DNA of 27,014 bases from Sphingomonadales bacterium UBA6174 (GCA_002422945.1 DITW01000081.1:1-27014); one strand, 5' to 3'. Positions 1 through 8,552 are shown, counted from the first letter of the stretch. The notes: a model not told the origin generated them from the sequence alone. Translations and numbers: made by a program.

Positions 1-852
1 ATCGGAAGCCGTTCAAACATGGGTCAGTTCTCGATGGAAATTATCTCCAATCCCGGGTCAACTCTCAGTGGAAATCAACAGACAGATATTTTAAAGCCGG
101 AAACGACATCCACCGCCCTGTCGAATGGCTGGTATTGGTCGATCCCGCTGACCAGCCGGGTCGGCAATGGCTATGTCTTCAGTTCGGATTTCATCTCGGC
201 GGATGCGGCTGAAACCGAGCTGCGCACGGCATTGGGTCTGTTGGATGACCCCATCGCAGCGCGGCATCTGAAATTCGAAACTGGCCAGTTGGCGCGCCAT
301 TGGGATCGCAACTGCGTCGCGGTCGGCCTTGCGCAAGGCTTTATCGAACCACTTGAGGCGACCGCGCTGCATCTGGTGCTGAACACCGTCGAACTGTTCA
401 TGGACAGCCTTGAAAAGGGTGCGTTCAGCCCGCGTTATCGCGACGAATTCAACGCATCCATCTCTGGCCGGATCGAACGGGTCCGCGATTATATCGTCGC
501 GCATTACAAGCTGAACACCCGCACCGACAGCGACTATTGGCGCGCCAATCGCGACAATATGGCACTGTCGGACGAGTTGCTGCAGATTCTCGATTGCTGG
601 TTTCGGCGGGGCGACCTTGCCGCGCAACTGGAAGATCAGCGCGACCTGAGCCATTTCGGTAGCGCGTCATGGCATTGCCTGCTGGCCGGATATGGCGCTT
701 TCCCCCCGCTCGCGACGCAGCAGCGCGATGACGTGGACTTTTATCGGGACCGCAGCATCAGCCAGTTTCTCGACGGCTGTGCCCTCAATTTTCCGGATCA
801 TGCGGCAGCACTGGCGCAGATGGGCGATCCGGCTTGTTTCCAGATTCAATGA
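1..852 (+). CDS. Flavin-dependent tryptophan halogenase family protein, C-terminal part (5' truncated by window edge)
   Basis: The reading frame is already open at base 1, so this is the 3' portion of a longer gene (family members are about 500 residues; about 283 codons are here). The segment GWYWSIPL followed by RVGNGYVFSS, and then GFIEPLEAT, are hallmark stretches of the PrnA-like tryptophan halogenase fold, which uses reduced FAD to halogenate an aromatic substrate. The N-terminal FAD-binding GxGxxG motif and the active-site lysine lie outside the window, so activity cannot be judged. An internal ATG at 19 has no convincing ribosome site and is not the real start. It ends 19 bases before an exported GH13 glucosidase on the same strand, which suggests one transcript. 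Homologues of this family are often seen beside TonB receptors and sugar genes in sphingomonads and Caulobacter, where their substrate is unknown. I infer a role tied to the sugar locus, not indole natural-product synthesis. Confidence 0.88.
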   Translation: MGSRSNMGQFSMEIISNPGSTLSGNQQTDILKPETTSTALSNGWYWSIPLTSRVGNGYVFSSDFISADAAETELRTALGLLDDPIAARHLKFETGQLARHWDRNCVAVGLAQGFIEPLEATALHLVLNTVELFMDSLEKGAFSPRYRDEFNASISGRIERVRDYIVAHYKLNTRTDSDYWRANRDNMALSDELLQILDCWFRRGDLAAQLEDQRDLSHFGSASWHCLLAGYGAFPPLATQQRDDVDFYRDRSISQFLDGCALNFPDHAAALAQMGDPACFQIQ

Positions 853-871
853 TAAACTTTGGAGAGATGAA

Positions 872-2623
872 ATGATGAAGGCACTGGTAAATAGCAAGAT
901 GACGCTGTGCAGTCTTGTTGCTGCATCGCTCGCTTTTGGCCTTGGATCCGTCTCGGTGGCGCATGCGGATGGCGCGAAGGCCCCGCGCGCGCACAAGGCC
1001 AGCCCCAAGACCGTCAAGCGTGCCCAGCCTTGGTGGACGAATGCGGTGATCTACGAGATCTATCCGCGTTCCTTTCAAGACACCAATGGTGACGGCATCG
1101 GCGATCTCAAGGGCGTGACCCAAAGGCTCGATTATCTTAAGGGACTTGGTGTCGATGCGATCTGGCTGACCCCGTTCTTCCCCTCGCCCAATGCTGATTT
1201 CGGCTATGACGTGGCCGATTACACCAATGTTGCGCCCGAATATGGCACGATGGCCGATTGGGACGAACTGGCCCGCGAGGCGCGCAAGCGCGGCATCCGC
1301 ATCTTGGTGGATTTCGTGCTCAACCATTCGTCCGACCAACATGCGTGGTTCAAGGAGTCACGTGCTTCACGCGACAATCCCAAGCGCGATTGGTATGTCT
1401 GGCGCGACGCCAAGCCCGACGGCAGCCCGCCGAGCAATTGGGAAAGCATCTTTGGCGGCTCGACCTGGCAATGGGACGAGAAGACCAAGCAATATTATTA
1501 TCACATCTTCCTGAAGGAACAGCCGGATGTGAACTGGGCCAATCCGGACCTCAAGAACGCCATGTACGACGTGCTCCGCTTCTGGCTGAAGCGCGGGGCC
1601 AGCGGTTTCCGACTGGATGCCACGCCTTATCTGTTCGAGGACCAGTCATACCCCGAGGATCCGGACGTAAAGGGTGGCCCGCCGGTCTGGCTCAAGCCCT
1701 ATAATGCCGAACTTCCGGCGGGGAATGGCATTCTGCGCGACATGCGCAAGATCGTCGATGGATTTGCTGGCGACAATATCCTGCTGGGCGAATCCTCGAC
1801 TGCCAGCATCGAGGGGCTGCGCAAGATCTATGGCAAGAATGCCGACGAGATTCATCTGCCGATGAATTTCCTCTACGGGAACCTCACGAAACTCGATGCA
1901 GCCGTGTTCAAGAAGCAGATCGACGACATGCATTTCAAGCTCGACGGCCTGCCCCCGGTAACTTTCTTCAGCAGCCACGACCATTCACGCCAATGGACCA
2001 GCTTCGGCGATGGCGTGCACAATGATCGCATCGCGCGCATCACGGCTGCAATGACGCTGACCCTGCGTGGCACGGCATTGATGTATTATGGCGAAGAAAT
2101 CGGCATGGCTGACCTGACGCCCGGTGAAATCCAGAACTTCCCGCTCAGCCCGACCCGCAAAGTGGCGGACAAGCGTGACCCTGAGCGTTCGCCGATGCAA
2201 TGGTCGGGCGCGGCGGATGCGGGGTTCAGCACCAGCCCGTCTTGGTTGCCGGTAGCCAAGGCTACGGCGACGACGAATGTCGAGGCGCAGCTGCGCGATC
2301 CCGGCTCCATGTACAATTGGTATGCCAGACTGTTGGACCTGCGAAAATCCAACGCGGCGCTGCGGGATGGGGAATATGTCTCGCTTGAATCAGGCAATCC
2401 CAAGGTGCTCGCTTATGCGCGCAAGGACAAGCGCGGCAATGGCGTGCTGGTGCTATTGAACATGAGCGATGCCCCGCAGCGCGTGGCTGTGTCCGGGTGG
2501 TCCGGATCGCCGCCGAAGATCGCGCGCGTGCTGATGGCCAGTCCCGCTGTCACGACGGCAAATCTGTCCCAGCCCGTGCTGGAGCCTTATGCCGCACAGC
2601 TTTTGACCTTCACTGCCCGCTGA
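872..2623 (+). CDS. Exported GH13 alpha-glucosidase
   Basis: This is a 583-residue glycoside hydrolase family 13 enzyme, most like alpha-glucosidases and oligo-1,6-glucosidases that release glucose from malto-oligosaccharides. I chose the ATG at 872 because GGAGAG lies six bases upstream and the first ~32 residues form a signal peptide ending AHA. An upstream in-frame start at 692 would overlap the halogenase gene. The catalytic core begins at WWTNAVIYEIYPRSF. Conserved region I is DFVLNH (147-152). The nucleophile is D249 in GFRLDAT, the acid/base is E307 in LLGES, and the transition-state stabiliser is D370 in SSHDHS. A short all-beta C-terminal domain follows. The signal peptide places it in the periplasm or outer envelope. 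It lies between the halogenase and a second GH13 gene in a probable operon. The family is secure, but bond specificity (alpha-1,4 or alpha-1,6) is not. Confidence 0.93.
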   Translation: MMKALVNSKMTLCSLVAASLAFGLGSVSVAHADGAKAPRAHKASPKTVKRAQPWWTNAVIYEIYPRSFQDTNGDGIGDLKGVTQRLDYLKGLGVDAIWLTPFFPSPNADFGYDVADYTNVAPEYGTMADWDELAREARKRGIRILVDFVLNHSSDQHAWFKESRASRDNPKRDWYVWRDAKPDGSPPSNWESIFGGSTWQWDEKTKQYYYHIFLKEQPDVNWANPDLKNAMYDVLRFWLKRGASGFRLDATPYLFEDQSYPEDPDVKGGPPVWLKPYNAELPAGNGILRDMRKIVDGFAGDNILLGESSTASIEGLRKIYGKNADEIHLPMNFLYGNLTKLDAAVFKKQIDDMHFKLDGLPPVTFFSSHDHSRQWTSFGDGVHNDRIARITAAMTLTLRGTALMYYGEEIGMADLTPGEIQNFPLSPTRKVADKRDPERSPMQWSGAADAGFSTSPSWLPVAKATATTNVEAQLRDPGSMYNWYARLLDLRKSNAALRDGEYVSLESGNPKVLAYARKDKRGNGVLVLLNMSDAPQRVAVSGWSGSPPKIARVLMASPAVTTANLSQPVLEPYAAQLLTFTAR

Positions 2624-2646
2624 GGCGCAGATCGGGGAGACAATAT

Positions 2647-3993
2647 ATGCGCAGACTGGCTCTATCTTTTCTCGCGCCATTGTTGCTGGCATCATCGCTG
2701 ACGATGGCAGGGGAAGCCTCGGTGGCGCGGCTGCCTTTGACCGAAGGCAAAACTGAGGTCCGGCATCTCGACTGGACCCGGCAGGCCAATATTTATGAGG
2801 TCAATATAAGGCAATATACGCCGGAAGGCACCTTCCGTGCGTTCGAGAAGCATCTGCCGCGTATTCGCAAGATGGGCGTGGATATTCTCTGGATCATGCC
2901 GATCAATCCGATTGCCCAAAAGGAACGCAAGGGCACGCTCGGCAGCTATTATGCTGTCAGCGATTATACTGCGATCAATCCCGAATATGGCACGCTCGCG
3001 GATTTTCAGCATCTGGTGAACGCTGCCCATGCACAGGGCTTCAAGGTCATCATCGACTGGGTGGCGAACCACACGGGCTGGGACCATGTTTGGACCAAGC
3101 AACACCCCGGCTGGTACAAGCGCAATGCCAATGGCGCGCTGGAGGGATATCATTACCGCGACCTCAGCACCGGCAAGGAAGAAGTTTGGGCCGACGTGAT
3201 CGGACTGGACTATGCCAATCCTGAAGTGCGCGAGGCGATGATCGAGGCGATGAGCTATTGGCTCCGGACCGCGAATATCGACGGATTTCGTTGCGATGTC
3301 GCCTGGACCTTGCCGGTGGACTTTTGGGAACAGGCGCGCGCCCGCCTCGATGCCATCAAGCCGGTGTTTATGCTGGCCGAAGCCGACACGCCCGAAATGC
3401 AGCATCGCGCCTTTGACATGACTTATGACTGGGTGCTGGGCCGCACGCTCGTCAAGGTTGCGCGTGGCGAGGGTGACGCCCGCGATCTGGCCGCGCTCTA
3501 CACCAACCCTGTTCGCCGCTATCCGGCAGATTCTTATCGCATGACGTTCACCAGCAACCATGACGAGAATTCGTGGAATGGCACCGACCGTGAACTTTAT
3601 GGCGAAGGTGCTGCTGCCATGGCGGTATTGGCGGCGACGCTGCCCGGGATGCCCTTGATCTATGGTGGGCAGGAAGGTGGCCTCGACAAGCGGCTCAAAT
3701 TCTTCGACCGCGATACGATTGTCTGGCGCAACAGCCCGCGCGCCGCGCTCTATCGACAATTGCTGAAACTGAAGCACGATCATCCCGCGCTTGCCAATGG
3801 CATGGAGCCGGGCAATCTGGAGATCGTCGATGTCGGCAATCCCAACATATTCGCATTTGTGCGGAAGGCTGGTGCAGATCGGGTCCGCATCGCCGTGAAC
3901 CTTCGGGGCAAGAGCGCCCGTTACACATGGCCGGGCGAGCGCCCTAAGATGCTACGAAACTGGGGTTGGTCGATAAAGACCGACCGGCATTAA
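2647..3993 (+). CDS. Exported GH13 alpha-amylase family protein
   Basis: This 448-residue GH13 enzyme likely hydrolyses internal alpha-1,4 bonds of maltodextrins or starch. The ATG at 2647 follows GGGGAGA, and the first ~22 residues (MRRLALSFLAPLLLASS...) form a Sec signal peptide. An earlier in-frame start would overlap the preceding gene and lose the signal peptide. The core starts at WTRQANIYEVNIRQYTPEGT. Region I is DWVANH, the nucleophile is D217 in GFRCDVA, the acid/base is E245 in LAEAD, and the third carboxylate is D306 in TSNHDEN. At 448 residues it is compact, with a short C-terminal beta domain. It lies 23 bases after the alpha-glucosidase and 46 bases before the sugar transporter. 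Together they would convert polymer to oligosaccharide to monosaccharide. Its fold class is certain; whether it acts as amylase, maltogenic amylase or cyclomaltodextrinase is open. Confidence 0.91.
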   Translation: MRRLALSFLAPLLLASSLTMAGEASVARLPLTEGKTEVRHLDWTRQANIYEVNIRQYTPEGTFRAFEKHLPRIRKMGVDILWIMPINPIAQKERKGTLGSYYAVSDYTAINPEYGTLADFQHLVNAAHAQGFKVIIDWVANHTGWDHVWTKQHPGWYKRNANGALEGYHYRDLSTGKEEVWADVIGLDYANPEVREAMIEAMSYWLRTANIDGFRCDVAWTLPVDFWEQARARLDAIKPVFMLAEADTPEMQHRAFDMTYDWVLGRTLVKVARGEGDARDLAALYTNPVRRYPADSYRMTFTSNHDENSWNGTDRELYGEGAAAMAVLAATLPGMPLIYGGQEGGLDKRLKFFDRDTIVWRNSPRAALYRQLLKLKHDHPALANGMEPGNLEIVDVGNPNIFAFVRKAGADRVRIAVNLRGKSARYTWPGERPKMLRNWGWSIKTDRH

Positions 3994-4039
3994 TCAGCGA
4001 CAGATACTATAAAAAGTCACCGAGATTGAGGAGCTAGTG

Positions 4040-5314
4040 ATGGCCGGGAATATATTGGGACCGCAGGAAGGTGACGCAGGAGAGAGCGTAGACGCGCCGC
4101 ATCTGCAGGCTTTCGTGATGGGATTATTCTTTATCTTCGGCGGGATCACATCGCTGAACGACGTGATCATTCCCAAGCTGAAGGAGCTGTTCACGCTCAA
4201 CTATACGCAGGCGATGCTGGTGCAGTTCTGCTTCTTCACCGCTTATGCCGTGATCGGTATCCCGGCGGCGCGTCTAGTCAAAAGGCTCGGCTATATGCGC
4301 GGCGCGGTCGCGGGCCTGCTGACCATGTTGGCGGGTTGCCTGTTGTTCATTCCGGCGAGCCAGACCGCCATATATGGCGTGTTCCTGCTTGCGCTGTTCG
4401 TGCTGGCGAGCGGCGTCGTCATTGTGCAGGTCGTCGCCAATCCATTGATCTCAATGCTCGGCAAGCCCGCCACCACGCACAGCCGCCTGACCTTTGCGCA
4501 GGCATTCAATTCGCTGGGCACCACGATCTTTCCCTATGCTGGCTCGATCCTTATCCTCGGCGGCCTTGCCACGGTGAGCGCGGACACGCTGTCCGGTGCT
4601 GAACTCGATGCCTATCGCACTGCCGAAAGCCAGGCGATCGTCCATGGCTATTTGGGTCTGGCTGTTGTGCTGGCGCTCGTGGCGGGCGCGGTGTGGATGT
4701 TTCGCAACGCCCTGCCAGCTGAGAAGCATGAAGAAAGCACCGGTCTGGCTGGGCTGGACTTATTGAAACGCCCGCGCTTCGGTCTCGGGGCATTGTGCAT
4801 CTTTCTCTATGTCGGTGCGGAAGTCGCGATAGGCTCGTTGATCGTCAGCTATTTGCGCCAGCCACATGTGATGGGCCTGGAAGAGCTGGCGGCGGGCAAG
4901 ATGATTACACTCTATTGGGGTGGCGCTATGGTCGGCCGGTTCGTCGGTTCGGCGGTGCTGCGGATCGTCAGTCCCGGCAAAGTGCTCGCCGGGGTTGCTA
5001 TTGGCGCTATTGTCCTGCTCGGCCTATCGACGGCGACGAGCGGCGCGGTCGCTGGCTATAGCCTGTTGGCGATCGGCCTGATGAATTCGATCATGTTCCC
5101 GACGGTCTTCAGCCTTGCTTGCGAGAAACTGGGTTCGCGGGCGGCGGACGGTTCGGGTATCATCAACGTGGCCATCTTTGGCGGTGCCGTTGTGCCGCTT
5201 TTGACCGGCATGATCGCGGATGCCACCGGCAGTCTTGCAACAGGGCTGATCCTGCCGGCGGCCTGCTATGCCGTTATAGCATATTTCGGCTGGTATGCGC
5301 GAAAGCCAGCCTAG
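4040..5314 (+). CDS. FucP-like sugar MFS transporter
   Basis: This 424-residue inner-membrane protein has about twelve hydrophobic segments. It resembles the FucP/GluP branch of the major facilitator superfamily, which imports glucose, galactose or fucose with protons. Family features are the N-terminal LFFIFGGITSLNDVIIPKLK, the ANPLIS stretch after helix 4 and the LTFAQAFNSLGTT segment. GAGGAG at 4028-4033 is six bases before the ATG at 4040; a GTG three bases earlier is possible but less well spaced. It is the last gene of the glucan cluster, and its likely substrate is the glucose or maltose released by the two upstream GH13 enzymes. A stem-loop terminator follows at 5360-5382. Confidence 0.9.
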   Translation: MAGNILGPQEGDAGESVDAPHLQAFVMGLFFIFGGITSLNDVIIPKLKELFTLNYTQAMLVQFCFFTAYAVIGIPAARLVKRLGYMRGAVAGLLTMLAGCLLFIPASQTAIYGVFLLALFVLASGVVIVQVVANPLISMLGKPATTHSRLTFAQAFNSLGTTIFPYAGSILILGGLATVSADTLSGAELDAYRTAESQAIVHGYLGLAVVLALVAGAVWMFRNALPAEKHEESTGLAGLDLLKRPRFGLGALCIFLYVGAEVAIGSLIVSYLRQPHVMGLEELAAGKMITLYWGGAMVGRFVGSAVLRIVSPGKVLAGVAIGAIVLLGLSTATSGAVAGYSLLAIGLMNSIMFPTVFSLACEKLGSRAADGSGIINVAIFGGAVVPLLTGMIADATGSLATGLILPAACYAVIAYFGWYARKPA

Positions 5315-5359
5315 GTCCTGACCCTAGGGTCCGTCTATGGCGATTTCCCGCCTATAATG

Positions 5360-5382
5360 CGGGGTGGGCGAAGCCCACCCCG
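5360..5382. terminator. Strong stem-loop between converging genes
   Basis: A perfect 10-bp stem, C+GGGGTGGGC (5360-5369) with GCCCACCCC+G (5373-5382), closes on a three-base loop (GAA). It lies 46 bases after the stop of the sugar transporter and 7 bases beyond the end of the converging OmpA-family gene. The bases after it on the plus side are only weakly T-rich (GTTTGCCTT), so it may act as a bidirectional block or as a 3'-end stabiliser, not a textbook intrinsic terminator. Confidence 0.72.
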
Positions 5383-5388
5383 TTTGCC

Positions 5389-6255
5389 TTACAGACCGTC
5401 AAGGCCCTTGCTGACAAGGATATTCACCGAAACGCGGCGGTTCTGCGCCTTGCCTTCAACGGTGTCATTGCTTGCCAATGGGTCTGCTTCAGCCATGCCG
5501 GTGGGGGTCAGCATGCGATATGGTTTCCAGCCGCAGGCCTGCTGCAGATAATTGATGACGCGACCGGCGCGCTTTTCGCTCAGCGTCTGATTGATTTCAT
5601 CGCTGCCGGTCGAATCCGTATAGCCGACAACCAGCATCAGGGCGTTCTCCATCCCCTCGGCTGCGGTTGCGGTGGCGCAGAGATCAGCTTTGGCCTGCTC
5701 GGACAGCACCGCCTTGCCGGTATCGAAAAACACATTCGTCGTGCTCTTGATATTATATTTGTCGATATCGCCCATCCGGCCCCGCAGCGCCTGAGTCGCC
5801 GCTGCCTGTTCATCAAAGCGCTGGGCAGTGCCATTGTGAATCATGGTGGCGGTCTTCAGATCGTTGTTCCGAAAATTGATCTGGCTCGCCACCAAGCCAC
5901 CGCTCCATTGCAATGTCTTGATGGTGACGGGCAGGCCGTTGAGCAGTGAGTCCGCAGCAAGCTTGTTGCTATTGACGCCTAAAAAGCCCTTGCTGGCCTT
6001 GATCTTTGTGGCGTCATTGATGGCAATCGTTGTTTTGGTGCCGTTGGCGGCAGTGACTTGCATCATATTGCCGCCACGTGCGGTGATGATGCCTTCGACC
6101 ACAGGCCCGGCGGCCATCTCCGCCATATCAGGCAAAGGTGCGCCATTGACGATGATGGGTGGCTCGGCCTGCTGTGCATAGACGCTGCCCGACATCGGCA
6201 CGCTCAGCACGGCAAGCAGGGCGAGCGCGCATGGCCTGTTGGAAATGACATTCAT
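5389..6255 (-). CDS. DUF5666-like/OmpA-domain outer-envelope protein
   Basis: This 288-residue exported protein has a signal peptide (1-27, ending VYA). A beta-rich DUF5666-like domain follows at about 50-140 (VVEGIITARGGNMMQV...). The C-terminal OmpA peptidoglycan-binding domain spans about 172-283: FFDTGKAVLS, then GYTDSTGSDEINQTLSEKRA, then NRRVSV. Aspartate and arginine residues that bind diaminopimelate in OmpA domains are present. It probably anchors the outer envelope to murein. The start at 6255 was chosen because AAGGA lies eight bases upstream and the signal peptide begins there; an upstream extension to 6318 lacks these features. It is monocistronic, converging with the sugar cluster. 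Confidence 0.85.
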   Translation of the reverse strand: MNVISNRPCALALLAVLSVPMSGSVYAQQAEPPIIVNGAPLPDMAEMAAGPVVEGIITARGGNMMQVTAANGTKTTIAINDATKIKASKGFLGVNSNKLAADSLLNGLPVTIKTLQWSGGLVASQINFRNNDLKTATMIHNGTAQRFDEQAAATQALRGRMGDIDKYNIKSTTNVFFDTGKAVLSEQAKADLCATATAAEGMENALMLVVGYTDSTGSDEINQTLSEKRAGRVINYLQQACGWKPYRMLTPTGMAEADPLASNDTVEGKAQNRRVSVNILVSKGLDGL

Positions 6256-6422
6256 AAAATTATTCCTTAAAATTGGTTCAGACGGCCCTGCGTGTTCAGG
6301 TATACCTTGCTGACACATGAACGTGCCTGACCTGACCGTGCGTTGTGCGGGTGAATCGAGTGCATCATGCGGTGAAGCGATGCGGATAGCGGCCCACAGA
6401 TGGGGGTTGCTGCAATATTGAG

Positions 6423-6767
6423 TTAACTGCGGGCGGCGATGATGTCGATACCGAGCGGCGCATCGCCAGCGGCAATCGCCATCAGGCGGTCGATATTCGG
6501 GTGCGCGCCCGGGCGATTGCGCGCATCTGCTGTGTGCTCGGCGAACAGGGCCAAGCCGTGTTCGGCAGCACTGGCATCCAACTTGCCAAATATCTGCTTT
6601 AGATATTGGTAGACGGCGAGGGAGCCCTGCTTGCCCGGCTGATTTTCAATGCTGGCGACCAATGCGCCCTTTTCGTCAATAAGGTCGATGCGCTGCACGC
6701 CATCAATGGACGGCATTTGTTGAAGATTATCCTTGAACGCCGCGCTTGGTTGAATCATCGCTAACAT
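6423..6767 (-). CDS. Small conserved protein, DUF2322-like
   Basis: This protein of about 114 residues has no signal peptide or membrane segment. Its sequence (FKDNLQQMPSIDGVQRIDLID, then GSLAVYQYLKQIFGKLD, then FAEHTADARNRPGAHPNIDRL) resembles the uncharacterised DUF2322 family, recalled from memory and not searched. No function is known to me. AGGAA at 6776-6780 is about nine bases before an ATG at 6767. An ATG at 6788 and one at 6758 are alternatives, and the similarity I recognise begins at MIQPS (6758). It is alone on this strand, with short non-coding gaps on both sides. Confidence 0.7.
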   Translation of the reverse strand: MLAMIQPSAAFKDNLQQMPSIDGVQRIDLIDEKGALVASIENQPGKQGSLAVYQYLKQIFGKLDASAAEHGLALFAEHTADARNRPGAHPNIDRLMAIAAGDAPLGIDIIAARS

Positions 6768-6960
6768 GTGTCGAATTCCTGAGTTCATTGCGCGCGGGGA
6801 TGTAACATCTTCTTCGGGTGTCCGCTATGTGGCGCGCATTCGCCTGTAAAATGCGGGCCAAAGCCTCTCATTTGCGCCGCTGGCCGGTAGTTGGCGGTAG
6901 CAATGCGGATCGCACCGCTATAGGTGCGGCAGCGTAACCCTAGGCAATTCAGGCAGAACC

Positions 6961-7299
6961 ATGGCCCGCAAACACTCAAGACATGATCCCTATGGAGAAT
7001 TGCATCGCGAGGAGGAGGCACCGGCTGTGGCGGTGCCATGCTGGCTATGCGGTCGTCCGACCGGCAAGATCATTGTCTGGCATCACCCTATCCCCAAGAG
7101 CCGGGGCGGGCGCGATGTTGTGCCGATGCACCCCATTTGCCAGCAGACATTGATCACGAATTTTACCAATTCTGAATTGCAGCGCTATGGGATGGACGTG
7201 GAGGGCCTGTTGGCGAACCCGATCATCCGCAAATTCGTCGATTGGGTGGCGAAAAAGGACCCCGATTTCACAGCGAATATGGTCAAGAAACAGCGCTGA
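6961..7299 (+). CDS. HNH-type nuclease-like protein with degenerate motif
   Basis: This small 112-residue soluble protein has an HNH-like zinc fold. It has a CWLC knuckle (C27, C30), then WHHPIPKSRGG (H41, H42), then VPMHPIC (H57, C60). HNH proteins cut DNA with a metal ion held by the beta-beta-alpha fold. In most HNH families the last block reads close to CH..IH; here it reads CQQTLI, so the final histidine positions are glutamine and isoleucine. The protein may be catalytically weak or belong to a subfamily that has changed these positions. The ribosome site before the ATG is poor (CAGGCAG). No restriction, phage or CRISPR genes are nearby, so its role is unclear. Confidence 0.78.
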   Translation: MARKHSRHDPYGELHREEEAPAVAVPCWLCGRPTGKIIVWHHPIPKSRGGRDVVPMHPICQQTLITNFTNSELQRYGMDVEGLLANPIIRKFVDWVAKKDPDFTANMVKKQR

Positions 7300-7303
7300 A
7301 CCC

Positions 7304-7867
7304 TCAAGGGAAACGGGTCTGGTGTCCGCCAATGAATGCGTAGGACGGGTCTGTGGCATTTCGGCTGGCGGGGTAAATCGGCGCATCCGGGTTGTTTGGC
7401 TCCAGCGTGGTGGTGCTATCGGCCATGGTCGCTGTGACCGGATCGACCCGATCCCAATCATGCACCGAACGGCGATGCACGATGGCCCATCGCCCGTCGC
7501 GACATTCAAGATAGTCGAGATAGCGGCCACCGCCGACAATGTCTGTCAGGCCATTCTCGCCTTGCACGCGCAGGCGCACGTCCCAATAGCTCTCACTCCA
7601 GGCGCGATCTCCCGCGACTTCAATCAGGATATTCGACAGGCAGTGGCGCGTGCCGATCATCGGGGCGTGCAGTTGCCATACCCAGTCGATGAACCCTTTG
7701 GCGCTGCCGGCGAATAAAGGGGTGTGCTCGTCGGTGCCATCGCTGTGCCAGCATGAAAGCGCCAAGGGCCGGTCCATGCGGTCCATGGCGCGGCAATAAC
7801 GATACAGCACATCGGTGATCGCCATACGGGCGGCGATGTCGGCAATCGTCGGTGGATGAACGGACAT
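7304..7867 (-). CDS. NTF2/SnoaL-like protein 1
   Basis: This 187-residue protein of the NTF2-like (SnoaL_4) cone fold starts with a helix (IADIAARMAITDVLYRYCRAMDRMD) and then a beta sheet with W/Y/H-rich strands (RHCLSNILIEV, WSESYWDVRLRV, RWAIVHRRSVHDW). Family members include dehydratases, isomerases and ring-hydroxylating dioxygenase small subunits; the fold alone does not give the reaction. It is divergent from a second NTF2-like gene 182 bases away, and an ene-reductase homologue follows that one, so a shared small-molecule pathway is plausible. Its 3' end lies 4 bases from the end of the HNH gene. Confidence 0.82.
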   Translation of the reverse strand: MSVHPPTIADIAARMAITDVLYRYCRAMDRMDRPLALSCWHSDGTDEHTPLFAGSAKGFIDWVWQLHAPMIGTRHCLSNILIEVAGDRAWSESYWDVRLRVQGENGLTDIVGGGRYLDYLECRDGRWAIVHRRSVHDWDRVDPVTATMADSTTTLEPNNPDAPIYPASRNATDPSYAFIGGHQTRFP

Positions 7868-8048
7868 GAATGGCTTCCTCCCGCGCCCCCGCTCTGGCTT
7901 GGCGGGTGGCTGATGCCTTGCTGCCTGAATTCAGCCCGACCATCGGCCTAGCCTTTTGCGCAGTGGTTGGTGTTCAAAGGAAGCCTGTTAAAGTCTTGCC
8001 AGATAATGCGCCCAGACAATTGGGTGCGCAACAAGGAGGGGGCTGTCC

Positions 8049-8552
8049 ATGCCGTTGCCATCGGCACCGTTAAGCATGCAGCATTTGCTGGACCGCGCGG
8101 CGATTGCAGACCTCAAATATGCCTATGCTTATGGCGTCGATCAGCGCGACTGGGCGCTGTACCGCTCTATCTTCGCCGACCACATCGAGATCGACTTTTT
8201 CGACTGGGCGGGCATTCGCGATACATGGGACGCGGATCAATGGGTGGCGACCGTCAAGGAGACGCTGGCGCCGTTCGACGCGACCCAGCACGTTTTCAGC
8301 AATCCCCTGATCACATTGAATGGCGACAGCGCCATCTGTGTGACGACGATGACCGCGCGGCATGTGCTGGGGGATGAAGCGCAAATTCTTGGCGGCTATT
8401 ATACCGAACGGATGGATCGCACCGTGGCGGGCTGGAAGATCGCCGCCTGTAGCCTGAAGATCACATGGGAAGAGGGTGACCGCGACCTCTTTGCCCGTGC
8501 CGCCGCACTCGGCCCCCGCCCACGCCGCGATGTCGGCGCGCAGGGCATTTAA
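8049..8552 (+). CDS. NTF2/SnoaL-like protein 2
   Basis: This 167-residue SnoaL_4-type protein opens with the family helix (LLDRAAIADLKYAYAYGVDQRDW) and continues with beta strands (HVFSNPLITLNGDSAICVTTMTARH, GGYYTERMDRTVAGWKI). A strong AAGGAGG at 8033-8039 stands nine bases before the ATG. It ends 24 bases before an Old Yellow Enzyme homologue on the same strand, so the two are probably co-transcribed. It may act on the same or a successive substrate as that reductase. The reaction is unknown. Confidence 0.83.
   Translation: MPLPSAPLSMQHLLDRAAIADLKYAYAYGVDQRDWALYRSIFADHIEIDFFDWAGIRDTWDADQWVATVKETLAPFDATQHVFSNPLITLNGDSAICVTTMTARHVLGDEAQILGGYYTERMDRTVAGWKIAACSLKITWEEGDRDLFARAAALGPRPRRDVGAQGI

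Noticed and set aside
692..871. 60-codon N-terminal extension of the first GH13 gene
   Set aside because: It overlaps the halogenase gene in another frame and would bury the signal peptide. The ATG at 872 has a good ribosome site.
2692..3783. Long minus-strand open frame (363 codons) opposite the second GH13 gene
   Set aside because: It is antisense to a gene with complete GH13 motifs, and its translation resembles no family. Long shadow frames are common in G+C-rich DNA.
5360..5382. Attenuator or riboswitch for the sugar transporter
   Set aside because: The stem-loop is downstream of the coding region, between converging genes, so a 3'-end role fits better.
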